DNA of 64,000 bases from Angiostrongylus vasorum (taxonomy: Eukaryota; Nematoda; Chromadorea; Rhabditida; Metastrongylidae): contig JADANN010000174.1 in the NCBI GenBank assembly GCA_018806985.1, positions 501,001 through 565,000 on the forward strand, given 5' to 3'. The number at the start of each line of letters is the position of its first letter. Within the stretch, counting starts at the first letter, position 1. The position numbers were made by a program, and so were the translations under genes. The notes beneath the pieces are model-generated. The model saw only the letters and a program-made list of their open reading frames with translations, made no database searches and was not told where the DNA came from. Of this stretch, positions 21,497 through 34,100 are shown piece by piece.

Positions 21497-24400
21497 CTAA
21501 CTTGCTGGCAACGATGCTTTGAAGTCTTCCATGAATTTGTTCACTCTATCTTTGTATTTCGGTAATTTTATCTGGAATGGAGAAATCCTGAGTAGTGCCC
21601 ATGAGATTGAGCTTACACTTACGCTGCCGTGACTAGTGCGATTACGGATGGTCAGTCATGATGGTTAACTCATTCTACCCCTGCGTTCTTCGCTGATTAC
21701 TAAGTTGGTGATTTTATCCATTTGGACCGATAACTTAGCGAGCAGTGGTAGTTATCCATGGCTATATATTTTATTTGTTTCTTAGTACGAAGCGATTGTC
21801 AGTGGCACACTTGTGCTTGCGGCTAGTTACGAAATGGGACCAACCATTTGTTCTGAGGCACCAATGGGTTAAACGACGGATTGCGTGATTCTGATAACTA
21901 GGCTCAATCCATTTGATCAGTATATGTATTCGTTTGTAGCTTACAATGTCATAGTTAGGTTCAACCAATATATTGTATCTTAACGACCGTAAACCAAGAA
22001 GGATCTAGATTTTGATTTTCACATTCAGACCCTGTACCCGGTATGGATCGATACAAATGAAAACTGCTAAGATCTATAAACTTTTGCCAACAAGTCGCAG
22101 GTTCCTTATCTTACGGAAATGATATCCTGGTTTCCTCGAGTCATGAGGCATAATTTTTTTTTCGATGGACTCCTATTTCGATAATAATGGACTATAACAA
22201 TCAATTGGTTGAAGAAACGAGATTTCCTTCAGAACAGGATAGCATTTCCGAATGACTTGCTGATGTCTGCGGCGCTGGAGATTGCGTTAAAAATCTCATG
22301 GACTCAAACTACATGTACACTTTTTTTGTAATTTCGAATCTTAAACGAATAAAAATGCAAATGACTTTTTGGAAAAAGTCCCATATAGCCTTTCGGAGAA
22401 ACGTCGGAGATACTCCCATAACCCGGTGAAGTCCTCGGTGTCCTCAGTTGCACCAGTAATAACAGAATTATTGACAGTAAACGAAACCTAAGCATCGTCG
22501 CGAATATGTTAAGCCGTAGCATAATTCTAGCAAAAGTAACCAAGCATTCAAGCGACCTGTCTATCGTTTTTTTCCCCGATTTCCTGAAGGGATATCTTCG
22601 AGTCGAACCTTAGGCGTCGTTTAGACAGCAACCATTAGAACCATTACGAGTGACCCCTGAATTCATTCGGTGGTCAACCGTACTGTAGTTGTTGGGATCG
22701 TCCACCAAATTATTTCCGATCTCTCGAACCTCTGTGCTAAACTGACTAGGAATCGTTAAATTGTCAAGCGTTACTGGAATGTGGCGGGCACTGCGAAAAA
22801 CGTCATTTATGGCCAGAATATCCGAGAGACAAAGTCCGACTAAGTTTGTTTTGAAAATAAGTTTACTTCTTGATAGGGTTAAAGAGTTCACTTAATGGTG
22901 GATGAATCGTTTGTGAACTGTAACCTCTAGTTATTACCTTTATATAGTCCAGAACACTGATGACAACGAATAGGTACTGTCCTTCGACCTGAATGCACGA
23001 AGCGCGCTGATTTCGTAGCTGTTTGAACACATCGACCATGTCTATTTCTTTCCCCCTGAAGAGACGGCGCAGAATAACGTCAATCAGAATAATCGTTCCT
23101 GTTCGCCCTATTCCGGCCGAACAATGCATCACTACCGGTCCGTTGTCCAGTTTATCGCCATTCACTTGCCGAATCAGTCGCAGAACGTGCCGACCACTCA
23201 TGGGTAGACCGCGATCCGGCCAACTAGTCATGTGGATCACCTTCACTATGTTAGAGTTAGAGCAACCTTCAGGCAACACCTCAACGGTGTATATGAGAAA
23301 TTTTCCTTCGGATTCCACCTTTTTTGTGTTCACGAACATTTTCCCGAAGCTTTGAAAGGCGCCGGGATCAAGCGGCCAGTACTGTGATGATTTAACCTTC
23401 CCATCTTCAATACACTGAAATCTTGGCTGTGCTATGAACAAGAACTTTTTTTGGAAGTGAAAGTTTAGGGTGGCCCTTCTATTCACTCTCTTCGACTCAG
23501 GAAACTATACCTGATACATTTTTTGTCCTTCTGAATCTCATTTTACGTAGTCCGATTAAGGCGTTCTCACGTGAACTGGAGGGAGTGACCTGACTTTAGA
23601 CAAATCTGTTGCCAATTCTCCGATCCAGGAAAAATCAGAGGCTTGGTTGTCTTGTAGGGTGAAAGCTGGGCCTTGCATCTATTTGATGGAATCACTACCG
23701 CTGTATTCCTAAGACGAATTTGCGAAATAACGAATTTGAACTACTGTCACCAAGGCCTCCTTTTTTTGCCTCGTTTGTTTTTTTAGCCTCCTCCTGGCAA
23801 TAATAAAGTAAAAGGATAAACCTCTCAGCGTTGATCAATCCCCTGAGAGATGCGCCATGCATTCGACTTCATTAAGCATCGTTTGCAGGTGACTGAGTGC
23901 ATATCTGGGCTTAATAGTGACTCGCGGTGACCTACTGATGTATCGAGCCAGTGACACTATCCTCCCAGACAAGTCTGGTACCAATTTGGCGACCCCGGAG
24001 GGATGGAAGGCTTGGTGGGCCAAGGACGGGAGGATCGATTCCACGTGTGTGTTGCAGGGCACCTCCGACCACTGCGCCACACGTGCCCTACTCTCCTGGC
24101 AGTGGTTTAAATTATTTCCTTTTATTTAAATTACAGTCAGCTTCGTCTCGTGTACACTGATTGTAAACCACCTTAGTGAGGTTGACGATGTTGGGACAGC
24201 CTTCTTGGAAGACCATTCGCCAGAAGTCTTCGATCGTATTATCAAGTGGTCCCTGTGTTGCTATGAAAACCTTGTCATGACCTTCGAATTTAACCCAATT
24301 CGCATGGATATAATCGGTACTAGGTGGGACGTCCATGGTTAAACGTACTCGCGTCTCGTCTAAGCAGACGACATCCTACAAAATATCAACTATAGTATCA

Positions 24401-27400
24401 GTAGAAATAATCATGTAGTTCATTGAAAAATTGAACACATTAGGTCAAAGTACTGGAAGTCAAGAAAATGATCCGAGTAGAGTTTATCTATTTGTAAAAA
24501 TGTGTTTTTTTCTTCTTGGAATTCAACTCTTTATTGTTAGTGGCAAAAAACTAATAGCACTACAATGTACTTCCAAGACCAAGGTCTATTATCGAATTCT
24601 TCTTGTTGAAGTCAGAGCAAGATCGTAACCAAGGAGGTCTAGAATATACAATGAAAGAAGAGGATGTTAATTAGTGCTTCAGAACGTATGAAGTGGGGAT
24701 AGTGATGGGAGGAAGTCACAGGAATGTCGACGAACCGAGTTACGACAACGAATTACCTGGACACATTCTACAACGTTTAACGGCATAGTATCAGACGAAT
24801 TTTTTTAACAAGACCACGGAGATCTAGCGCCTTGCTATGCTCGACGTCTAAAGCTAGTAGAGAATGCCGAGAATCTCGACGCACTGCAGGCCACCGATAA
24901 TAGGCCGGAGCACCACTCTACCTTAGGATTTCCATCGACTGTACTTTCAATTGGATCTTAATGCATGATCACACAACAGTACACGACAGTAGTAAACATT
25001 TCGCAGTTGCGACCACTGCTTGATGTGTGTTCGAAAAACTTCTTTACTCTCAACGCGTACATAAAGACGAGAATTTCTGTTGTCTTGTGGTCCTTTTCCG
25101 GAGCATTCCACCTTTATACGCTTTATTTTAGTGAAGGCTTTGCGAAAACATTGTTTTGTGATAATAAAAGGATAAAAGACCTCAGCGCCCGAACTTTTTT
25201 CAATGAGCGATGTGCCATGCACTCGACCTGAACACGAGATGCGGGATCGAACCGGTGACCAATCTAGAGTATTGCAAGGCACCTCTAATCACTCCGCCAC
25301 ACGCGCCCTTGTTTTATGACTGACTCGCTATTATAATGGTTACTATCCGCGTATGTGATTGACTAGAAGAAATGTACTGGAAAAGCGAAGTATATTGGCG
25401 TCATCAGTTATTTAAAGACCTATTGTATTAAATTGACTAAGCTTGACAGCAATTGTTTGAAAAATTTACTGCTTTCACAAGAGCAATAGTGATACCTAGT
25501 GAAATTGAGAAGCTTCCGCGGAAGATTCCTCTACATGTCACTCTAAGTCTGCATAGTTGTGATTAGGCCGTTGATTGACAGCCAAGATGGTGTCGTGAAC
25601 GGACGACGACTGTGAGCTCTGATCTTCTGAGAGTGGCGATAAGGCTGCAACCCATCAGCGGCGACGCTTATGGGGATGTCGTCATGTGCGTTAAGCTCCC
25701 AACCGCCAAGTCGCTTCTCTGCCGGGGGGAGGGGGGAGGGGTGCTAGTCCGAACGAAAGAAAACGAGCTGTGAGCCTCGGAAGCTCGGGATTTCGCCGTG
25801 ATTTAATAAAAAGAGAACTTGCATTTCGTTGGCAAAAAGATTGTACAAAGATCGTAGCTTTTAATTCCAGCCGGTAAGGTTTATTGAGCGCTGAAATGTG
25901 TGTATTTTCGCCTACAAGCAGAATTTTTTCTCCGGCAAAAGCGACATCATTTTCCGGAACCATCGAGGCTTTCCCATTTTATGTTTTGAACTTAAAATTC
26001 CGTCGGAAACTAAAATCAGAAAACATTGGTTTCTGGGGAAAGAATGACTTTTTCGGACGACGTACATCATCTGAAAAGCTTAGGTTCTCCAGGAGTTTGT
26101 ACGAACACTAGATGACGTAACACCGCTCATAGAAACTACTCAAGGAAACTTGAAAATGTAAAAATCTGATCCAGCCTAATGTTACACAGAATGAACTGAT
26201 GCACGAATCTCTAAACCGTTCAAGAAACTTTATATATTTTATGCCAAATGGTCTCTCCTTTCTAAAAAACCTAGCTCACTTTTGGGATGATGCTATGTAG
26301 TCTCTTCAATTTGTTATATCGCCCTCGAACGATCACGTGACCAATCGTGATATTTGTTTTCATCAAAGAAATCACGGCCGCCGTGAAGTATACTTATCGA
26401 AGGGAAGCAAACCTCTGATCCTCGATGGTGGGCGACTCCCTTCCTTGTAGGGAACGTGTCCCTGTCCCGACTACCTCGCGATTCCAGCGAAAAGGATCCT
26501 TAACCAGCATTCAACCAGTCGAGAAAGTACAAACCATTACTTCCGGGAAGCAAAGAATAACTCATGACATGTCACAGACACTGGTTTCGGTTGTGCGCAC
26601 ATAATATCAATCCACGCTTCCAGATTGTGACCTCTATGTTCTTCCATATAGTGCAGACTGTGTCCGACGCGATAGGAACTCCTTGAAGAAGCTAGCAGAT
26701 AGAAGTGCACCAGTAGGCAGATGAACGGTGGAATCCTTATCATAACAGGTGGTAAGGTCTCATTACCTAATGTTGATGGGGACGATTTCGTTTTGTCCCA
26801 TTTGTTACCCACTTTGTTGATTCTTGCGGAATTCTGTACGCCCTCTTAGCATCTTACAACATGTACATCATCATCTGAAGGGAATCATTATCATCAACTC
26901 ATTATCATCAACTGGTATTCATCAGTATATCCTGTTGATGATAAACAAAAAATCTCGAGTAAGTTGTCCATAGCGACTACGATTTTTCAACATCCTTTCA
27001 CAGATTTGTTACGGCTTCAATGTAAGAATGAAGTCCTCATAAGAACTAGAATACGGTGTCGAAAATGAGGATTGCAGTAAAGATGTAGGTAGCGGTACGG
27101 ATCTTTTCTTCGCGGATCGTATGCTTGCTGGAAACTTTTTTCAATTGATAAACACCACCACCGATGGACATTTCGATTCGAAAACGCTATTGAGCTTTGT
27201 CCGGAAAGTAGAAAGGGCGACAAAGAATCGCCAGTGAATTTCACTGTGATAAACTAAGTACATGCAGCTACTCAATTGCTCTCTAGAATACTGTAGAAGC
27301 AGGTGCAATGCTTATCGAACTCGATGAGGTGGGAAAAAGGGAAGAACTGCGAATTAATAGGAAGGATACCCAACACGCTCATCTGCCGTGCTCACTTATT

Positions 27401-29651
27401 CGACGGATTCGAAGATGAATATGCGCATTCGTCGCTGAATCTCCATTTGCAGTTGAGACCGCCGGCAAATGTGTTTGGATACCGGGTGGAATATGTCTGA
27501 AAAACAAACCTTGCTGCCCCCTATCATAATAGAGGCGCATGTAGCGCAGTGGTTAGGGGTACCTTGTAATACACACTAGATGGACAGCTGGTTCGGTCTC
27601 GCGCCCCAGGATCAGCAAAATATCCATCCTTCCAGGTCCCCAAATTGGTGACATGCTTGTCTGGGAGGATAACAGCACTGACTTGATACATCGATGGGCC
27701 ACCGCATTCAATCATTTGCAACGATTCTTGATGAAGTCGAATGCACGGGGCATTCCTTAGAGAATGACCAACGCCAGAAGCTTTATCCTTTATCCATTAT
27801 GATACATACTGAGATGAGGCGACGAGTGGTAGAACGGAAGAACGAGAGAGTGGGTTGAGTAAACGGGAATCAAAACGACTTCTGAGGATAGCACCGAAAG
27901 AATCGACCGAAGTGTTCGTTCCACGCACAAACAATTCTGCTTACAGCTGGAAACAATTTCCAGACAACGTAATGCAAATGAGCGTCAACGCGAACACTTC
28001 CATGGACGACAGTTGAAATGCAAGGCAACGAGCAGAAGAAGTTTTGAGATCTGAATTGCATGTTGATAAGGGTTGTACCAATGTTTCTTTCCTTGTAGGG
28101 TAACGTATCATGTCGATCATACGGAATCATTTCTGCGGTGCCAGATTTGCCACACCTCATTAAAAACATGTTTTCCTGCCTGGTTCCTAAAAGTCAAATC
28201 TTCCTCTGGTATTGTTTTAGAGTTTTTGGAAGTAGGTCGCTTTATAAAAAAGGGGAAAAAAGGCAGAATAAAGGGAAGATCGTATCTGCACTAAGGGTTA
28301 CCTATGTGCCGAAGTAGTTCTTGATTCAGTCGTTACAGGTCACAGCCAAACGAGTTTTGCTGATGGTAACGAAACACAACAGGACAAGTGAGTACTAAGA
28401 ATTTCCAGTATTTAGGTGTTAAGTCTTTACAATGTTAACTTTTCATTTGCTGCCTACCATAATTTTTCACGGCAAGTTATTACGTGAAATACAACCATAA
28501 TGGTGCTGAGATATTTGCAAAACTCCGGAGTGCAGGTGTCTGCGGCGGTGAACGAACGCCGGGTCCATCGTTTCGCCCGTCTCTCAGATAGTTTTCTATC
28601 TTCTATTCTTCTCAAGTTTATGTCGTTCGAAATAACGGACAACGCAGATATTGAACGACAAATCTGCAGTCGGCGTCCACCCACCAAATATCTGTTTTTG
28701 TCCGGATTCGCTTCAAAAGCAGTGAATTTGTACTTTTCGTCTGGCGCTCGGTAATTCGCAAGTTGCTCTTTATATTGTTTCCGTAGCCCTTCAATTCCTA
28801 AAATGTCAGTAATTCTAAGAGTGAAGTGCTCCGTTACGGTCTCGTAGACCACTTCTTCGTGGGGGACCACACAGAACGTGTCACCCATTCGATCAATACT
28901 GATCAGTGTGCCCATGCAACAATACATTCACATATAGTATAGGACTAAATAGTATAGCACATAGTTTCGCATCGGAATTAATGTACAGTACAGTGGTTCT
29001 TCTGACGTCTCTTAGCAAGTAATCTCTCGAGCTTCGGATGTTCCAATTTTCTTCAACCTCATCAGTTCCGTAAATCTAGCACATAAATGCAAATAACAAT
29101 TAGTGACTAACTAAGTAACCAGTAACTAGTAAGTAGTAGTAGCGAGCTTCTTCTAAAACACTACGAGACGGCTCAGTGAAGGGTTTAAACGGTTTACCTA
29201 GGCTTATCATCGCGTCGACGTAGTTGTCGACAGTCTTCTCAACATCTGCGGTTAAGTCTTTTCTCGCTTGGGCTTGAGCTTGAGCTTGTCTAGTACCAGC
29301 AACCGGCTAAAATACTGGACGAATATAATCTAGTGCCAACTAGATATGGCTACTTTCTACTTGTTATCGTACCAAGTCACTGTGCATGAAATTGCCGTGG
29401 AAAAAGTAGCGAAACTTACGATGTGTATATATTCAGCTAAACATTACGTTTGTGTAAACCTCAGATCTTATTACTTTCACAAAATCATCAGCTATTAACA
29501 AGATGGCCATATGCAAACAACAAACCCTGTTTTTCTTTCAGTGAAAGAAACCCACTTTTCGTGTTGGTCCAGTTGCTCCCGTCAGTTCTTCACCGCATTC
29601 GTATGTCATGTCCTTCCTCTTTGCTCGAGTCTTTTTCTTCGGTGGCGCCAT
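21497..29651 (-). CDS. nematode-type protein tyrosine phosphatase
   Basis: Six exons, 29651-29556, 29306-29198, 28797-28685, 24375-24172, 23426-22938 and 21571-21497, join in phase to give 361 residues. The N-terminus is basic (MAPPKKKTRAKRK), followed by a Gln-Ala repeat and a helix. The PTP domain starts near residue 93 with the KNRY motif (102-105), then DYIHANWV, and the acid loop WPDRGLP (243-249). The signature HCSAGIGRTGT has the nucleophile Cys276, and RASCIQVEGQYLF forms the Q-loop. All catalytic elements are intact, so it should remove phosphate from phosphotyrosine. It resembles the large nematode family of small cytosolic PTPs, many of them sperm-enriched (family knowledge; the tissue is not shown here). 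Exon 1 is the least certain. Introns hold SINE-A and SINE-B copies. Confidence 0.92.
21572..22937. other. last intron of the phosphatase gene
   Basis: A 1.37-kb intron with no repeat I recognise. The 93-residue frame at 22891-22610 (minus) does not resemble the PTP family and its phase is not needed, since the flanking exons join directly. Confidence 0.6.
23800..24092 (-). mobile_element. SINE-A copy with 9-bp target duplication
   Basis: It lies in the intron between the two main PTP catalytic exons, sense orientation. CTCCTGGCA flanks it at 23791-23799 and 24093-24101. Confidence 0.88.
24380..25150. other. intron sequence, phosphatase gene
   Basis: I see nothing recognisable here. Confidence 0.4.
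25162..25308 (-). mobile_element. SINE-A copy with internal deletion
   Basis: Only head and tail are present (147 bp instead of about 285); the middle, with the GGTACCAATTTG block, is absent. The flanks TTGTTTTGTGA (25151-25161) and TTGTTTTATGA (25309-25319) look like a target duplication with one mismatch. Confidence 0.75.
25320..27525. other. intron sequence, phosphatase gene
   Basis: No exon fits. The minus-strand frames at 25963-25691, 26812-26537 and 27244-27017 were tested as PTP exons and rejected on phase and content. A G-rich motif lies at 25724-25741. The stretch 26400-26560 may hold a much-decayed SINE-C. Confidence 0.4.
25724..25741 (+). other. G-rich tract, quadruplex-capable
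   Basis: G6-A-G6-A-G4. Runs of this kind can fold as a G-quadruplex. It lies in the long phosphatase intron and stands out from the AT-rich context. Confidence 0.5.
27530..27797 (+). mobile_element. SINE-A copy, antisense to host gene
   Basis: The head GCATGTAGCGCAGTGGTTAGG is at the low side and the tail AGAAGCTTTATCCTTTATCC at the high side. It lies in the phosphatase intron, opposite to transcription. Confidence 0.78.
27985..28080 (+). mobile_element. SINE-C fragment
   Basis: A short 3' piece with ATGGACGACAGTTGAAATGCAA followed by GGCAACGAGCAGAAGAAG, like the ends of SINE-C copies at 51960 and 63600. Confidence 0.35.
28440..28570 (-). mobile_element. SINE-B copy
   Basis: The reverse strand shows the family end (GAAATACAACCATAATGGTGCTGAGATATTTGC on the plus strand, read in two blocks). 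It lies about 115 bp downstream of the phosphatase exon at 28797-28685. Confidence 0.55.
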
Positions 29652-29934
29652 TTTAAACAGAGAAACTTCGACGGTTCACTGTAGTCCAGCGAGCGACTAG
29701 TGTAATAAGTAATACAAACTGATGACCACTGTGACAGCACACGTAGGAATGAGTCGCACACACTTGCCGGAACATGCTGAAATATTTGGATATCGACAAG
29801 TTTGTCACCGCTTTCGAGACCCTATCAATTGCTTGTAAGCGCAAGCCATTTATTCTCATGTTTAATGAAATCTGACCGGCAGTGATGTTTGCGACCCTTA
29901 CAGCATTTAAATCAATGATTCGTAGTGGTTTAAA

Positions 29935-30209
29935 TTAAGCTTAATTAAGCTTTTGGCGTTGAACAATCCCCTGAGGGATGCGCCATGCATTCGACTTTAC
30001 TAAGCATCGTTGGTGGTGAATGAATGCACATCTGCCCTTTACAATGACTCGCGGTGGCCTACCGATGTATTGAGCCGGTGCTGCTATCCTCCCAGATAAG
30101 ATTGGTGCCAATTTGCCGACCTCGAAGGCATGGAGGGCTTGGTGAGCCCTGGGCGTAGGGATCGATCCCATGTGTATTGCAGGGCGCATCCGAGCACTGC
30201 GCGACATAG
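29935..30209 (-). mobile_element. SINE-A copy between phosphatase and AGL
   Basis: A near-complete copy with the head at the high side (reverse of GCGCAGTGCTCGGATGCG near 30195). TAGTGG with a similar following TTA occurs on both sides, a weak target duplication. Confidence 0.75.
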
Positions 30210-30215
30210 GCTTTA

Positions 30216-30646
30216 GTGGATTAGAACGACAGAAAAAATTGTAATCCATCCTGAACGTATTTCATTCCCGTGCTCATCTGTCCCATTAGAAACAGTCAGG
30301 TTTGACATGTAGCCATTCGCTTAAATGTTAAGAAGAAGACAATGACAACTGCAAGATTTTCCACAAACTTTTATTTAACGCTAACATAGAGGTAAAACAA
30401 TTGTAGCCATCAATACAAATTGAGCAGTTCATATTCTACACAAGTCCTAGTAGTAAAAGTTTTAATGACAGTTTAACGATTAAACAGTAGTTTGAAACAA
30501 CAACATAATTCCAGGAACCTCACGGTTCTTTAATATGTAGTTTTGAACTCATCAAAACTTGAAACCTGCTAAAAAACACCAATAGTTCTAGATAAGTAAT
30601 ATACTACATATAGAAATAGGATCTATCAAATTGTGAGCAAAATTCG
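30216..30646. other. AGL 3' flank
   Basis: AT-rich. TTTATT at 30370-30375 reads AATAAA on the minus strand, about 275 nt past the AGL stop codon, and is a candidate poly(A) signal. Confidence 0.4.
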
Positions 30647-31108
30647 TCAACTGGATGGGCATGCCAACTTAGCAAAGTCAAGACACGCCTCTAGAATGCA
30701 ACCGACTGACCAAGCTTGGGCAGGGCAGCTTCCGTTGCAGTGCGAGCCGTTACTGTTCGTGAGCTCCGGCAATGAACTCCATGGAGAACTCGTTATATGT
30801 CCATAATAGTTGCCTAATCTCGACTGAACTTCTTTCATAGCCGATTCCAAGTGCGATCCGCCCATTATGCTTCCAACAGCAAGACGAGCACGCAAATAGA
30901 AGCCGACAACCCATACCCATTCCGGCCCCTGGTGGTAATTGAATCCCTTGGCTGTTTTCTTCTCGCAGCCGTCATCGTCATTGTTGTAATAACCATTGTA
31001 AGCCCAATCGCTTGGATCAAGAGTCTTGATGCCAATCGGACCGAGGAGATGCTTTTTCGCCATGTCGAGAGCCATCCACGCTTTATGCGGATCGAGCAGG
31101 GTTGGAGC
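30647..31108 (-). CDS. AGL: AGL exon 27 (last exon)
   Basis: 154 codons including the TGA at 30649-30647. The acceptor reads TTTTGAG before GCTCCAACC, a weaker site than others in this gene. It encodes the glucosidase C-terminus, with [20 protein letters not shown] and a WS-rich end. A 161-residue open frame covers it. Confidence 0.95.
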   Translation of the reverse strand, partial: APTLLDPHKAWMALDMAKKHLLGPIGIKTLDPSDWAYNGYYNNDDDGCEKKTAKGFNYHQGPEWVWVVGFYLRARLAVGSIMGGSHLESAMKEVQSRLGNYYGHITSSPWSSLPELTNSNGSHCNGSCPAQAWSVGCILEACLDFAKLACPSS

Positions 31109-34100
31109 CTCAAAACTGGTGCAATAAATCAAACTTCAATTCCCATAGTAATTCACAGTAAAGCAACATTAGTACGAGCAGTAAGAGGTTCGAAAAAAAC
31201 TCCCATTTTCTGGAGTGAGTGCCTTGGTAGCAAATTCGTTATTCAATGTCTTCTCGACTTTATAAGTGGATTTCAAATTTGTGGGCGCATTTGGGCGAAA
31301 ATAAGGAATTAGCGAATATAGTAGAATACAAACATTACCTTTTAATTTGGGAATAAAAGATAAAAGATGAAGTTGTCGGCATTGATCAATCCCTGAGGGA
31401 TTCGCCATGCATTCGACTTCATTAAGCATCGTTTGGAGGTGATTGAATGCATATCTGGCCTACACAGTAACTCGCGGTGGACTACCCATTTATAGAGTTG
31501 ATGAACCTGGAGCGCAGGAGCGAACCCATGTGTATTGCCTGGCACCTTTAACCACTGCGCTACACGCACTTCCTAATTTGTGCACATCAGTATCGAAATT
31601 AAAATAATTTTTTCTGGTCAATGACTAATTAATGTTTTAAATCTATCGTCAACACATAAAGAACTAGAATGATTTTCCATAAATCTTCTCACCAATTATT
31701 TGAAGCCGCGATTCTCGTTGACGTGGATCTCATGCGGGCTAGTCCTCTTGCAACGTGGCGCATCCCCAGGGGTGGATAGGAGACTAATCGCGGACCAAAA
31801 CCAACATTATGCTTCCCTGAGGCACAGATAGACACAGGAGATGGATAGGCGTTTTTATTGTGCCGATTTGGCACATACATTCTCCGTCTACGAGGACGTA
31901 TTCAAGCATGTATGCATGCGTGGGTAAATTCTCCTTAATGGCGATTTTATTCCATGAGTCAATTCGGTCAAACGCATGCAATCAAGTAACTAGGAAGTAT
32001 AAGGAAGGTGTTTACGAGTTGCCTGCAACAAATAATCTCTTTGTCTACTCTGGAAGATACTAGCAAGGTACATGTGAGTATATCCAGACCCCATGTTTAG
32101 AGCTCAGCAAGTTATAGGTGAGTATCAAGTGCAAAACACGGTAAAATAAATGGGCCTCATTACCCTGACCACGAAAGAGCTCCGATACGGCAACGTTTGG
32201 CAGGAAGAGTACGAAGACGCTGTTAAAATCTAAGAGCCATTCTAGGCTTCCTAAATTTCGAATGTCTAAGGCGATGAACTATACCTACAATAAAAGCACA
32301 TTTGCACTTGAGTCCTTTGTACAGGACCTGATCGTGCAGGCAAGAAGGATAGCGTAGGACGCCGTCGGACTGACTGGGATAAGATGGAGCCACTAAACGT
32401 CGTCTGTGACACCGTAGACGAACTGATTCCCGTAACGTGCGACAACAGTGGAGTCGGAGGCGGTGATTTCGTTAACACGAGTCTGGCCAAGAACATAGAT
32501 TCATCCGAGAAACTAACAACCCGAATCGAAAATTCACAGTTGAAGAGATAAGGAGCAGCATCGGCCTTGCCCATCTTCGCCGTTTATACATCGACAGAAA
32601 CAAATGACGAAGACGAAGCCGAAGCCTTCTACGTTGACTTGGAGAACTAAAGAGAAGACCATACATTTGTTAATGTTGTTAGTAGAGGTTTCAACTTTAA
32701 GATAGGATCCAGAAGAACGTCTGAAGAACGCGACATTGGGACCCACGGATCAGCATGGAACGAACAGAGTGAGTCGCTATACAAGTTTATTTTGACTATC
32801 AAGACTACTCATGATAACCAGCAATCCAGAAGCCCCACTTTTAACATTGGACGTGGAAGTGTCCCAAGGGAGGGTACCATAACGAAATAGACAACAGCAT
32901 AGCAAATAGAAGGTTTTGCCCTACCGATGTCACTGCTGTCCCAAAATTCTACACGAGATAAGAACATCGCCTCCTTCGTGCAAGATTTCATTTCTCGTGG
33001 AAAGTGGGAAAGCCGCTAAGTCCAAAAAACGAAATTCAAAACCACCACAAAATAGGACTTATTCAGATCAACAGTCTACTTTTGGAAATACGCCGTTACT
33101 AACAACATCTACAAGGAATACGAGCGGCCTATTCAGCACCCTCATTAGCGCTGTGAAAGCTGTGAGTTGGAAAGTTACCAAGAGACGTCTGTCTCCAGAA
33201 AAGATGAGGTAATAAGCCAACGTGGAGTCGGTCACTCGAGCCACATGTAAAATTGTCGCCAAAGCTGGAGAGGGTGGGAAGAGATTTTTGCAAAGCCCGC
33301 CAAAACATAGCCAATTATAAGTCAAGATGACTGCAGTCTGACATTAAGAAGGAACAGTTAAAACTTCCAGAAGAGCAATGGAGAAAATCGTTCATGTTCA
33401 CTACTCGGATCTCCTCAGTAGCCATGTCCTCTTTCTCTTATATCAAATAACGGAAGATGGAAACGTCGTGTGAAGAATCGAACAACACCTGATCCCTGAA
33501 GAACTCTCCACCAGTCCTCATCAACATATTGGCTCGGCTTTCCACACGTTATTTGTTAGAATGTAAGGGCTCTGTTCAATGGAAGACCAACAAGACCGTA
33601 TTACTGTTCAAAAAGAGTAACGTCCAGGATATCGGCAACTACCGACAATCTGCTTACTGTCTGTATAAACTAATCACTCGAGTCGTCCTAAACACTGGAT
33701 CAAAATCCGCCATGTTGGCAAACAGGATTTCGAGAAGGATTCCGTATAATGGACCACATCCACACGATAGTAAGACTCACTGAAGTATTGTGAGAGTACA
33801 AGCAACCGCTCTGTCTCAGATTCATCGATTTAAGGGAAACCACTTAACTGAGTTGACACAGAAGTAGTCACTGAAGCCCTGGACAGCCAGGGTGTCCGTA
33901 CTCAGTGTAAAAAGATTCTTCATGAGTCATATAGAAATTTCATAGCCAAGATATCACGATCCTATAACGATATTAACATCGACGTCAAAACAGGAGTTAG
34001 GCAAGGCGATACCATCTCGCCAAAATTATTTACCTCCATCCTCTAGAACGTCATGTCAGCATTGAAATGGGACAACATGGGAGGGAAAATCGATGGTCGG

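Noticed and set aside
24947..27244. Open frames on the minus strand that could be N-terminal phosphatase exons
   Set aside because: The exon at 28797-28685 joins the exon at 24375 in phase and supplies the KNRY motif, so none of these is needed and none resembles the family.
28685..28927. The 157-residue minus frame starting at 28927 as a separate gene
   Set aside because: Only the part from the TTTTAG acceptor at 28797 fits; it completes the phosphatase N-terminus. The upstream part is intron read-through.
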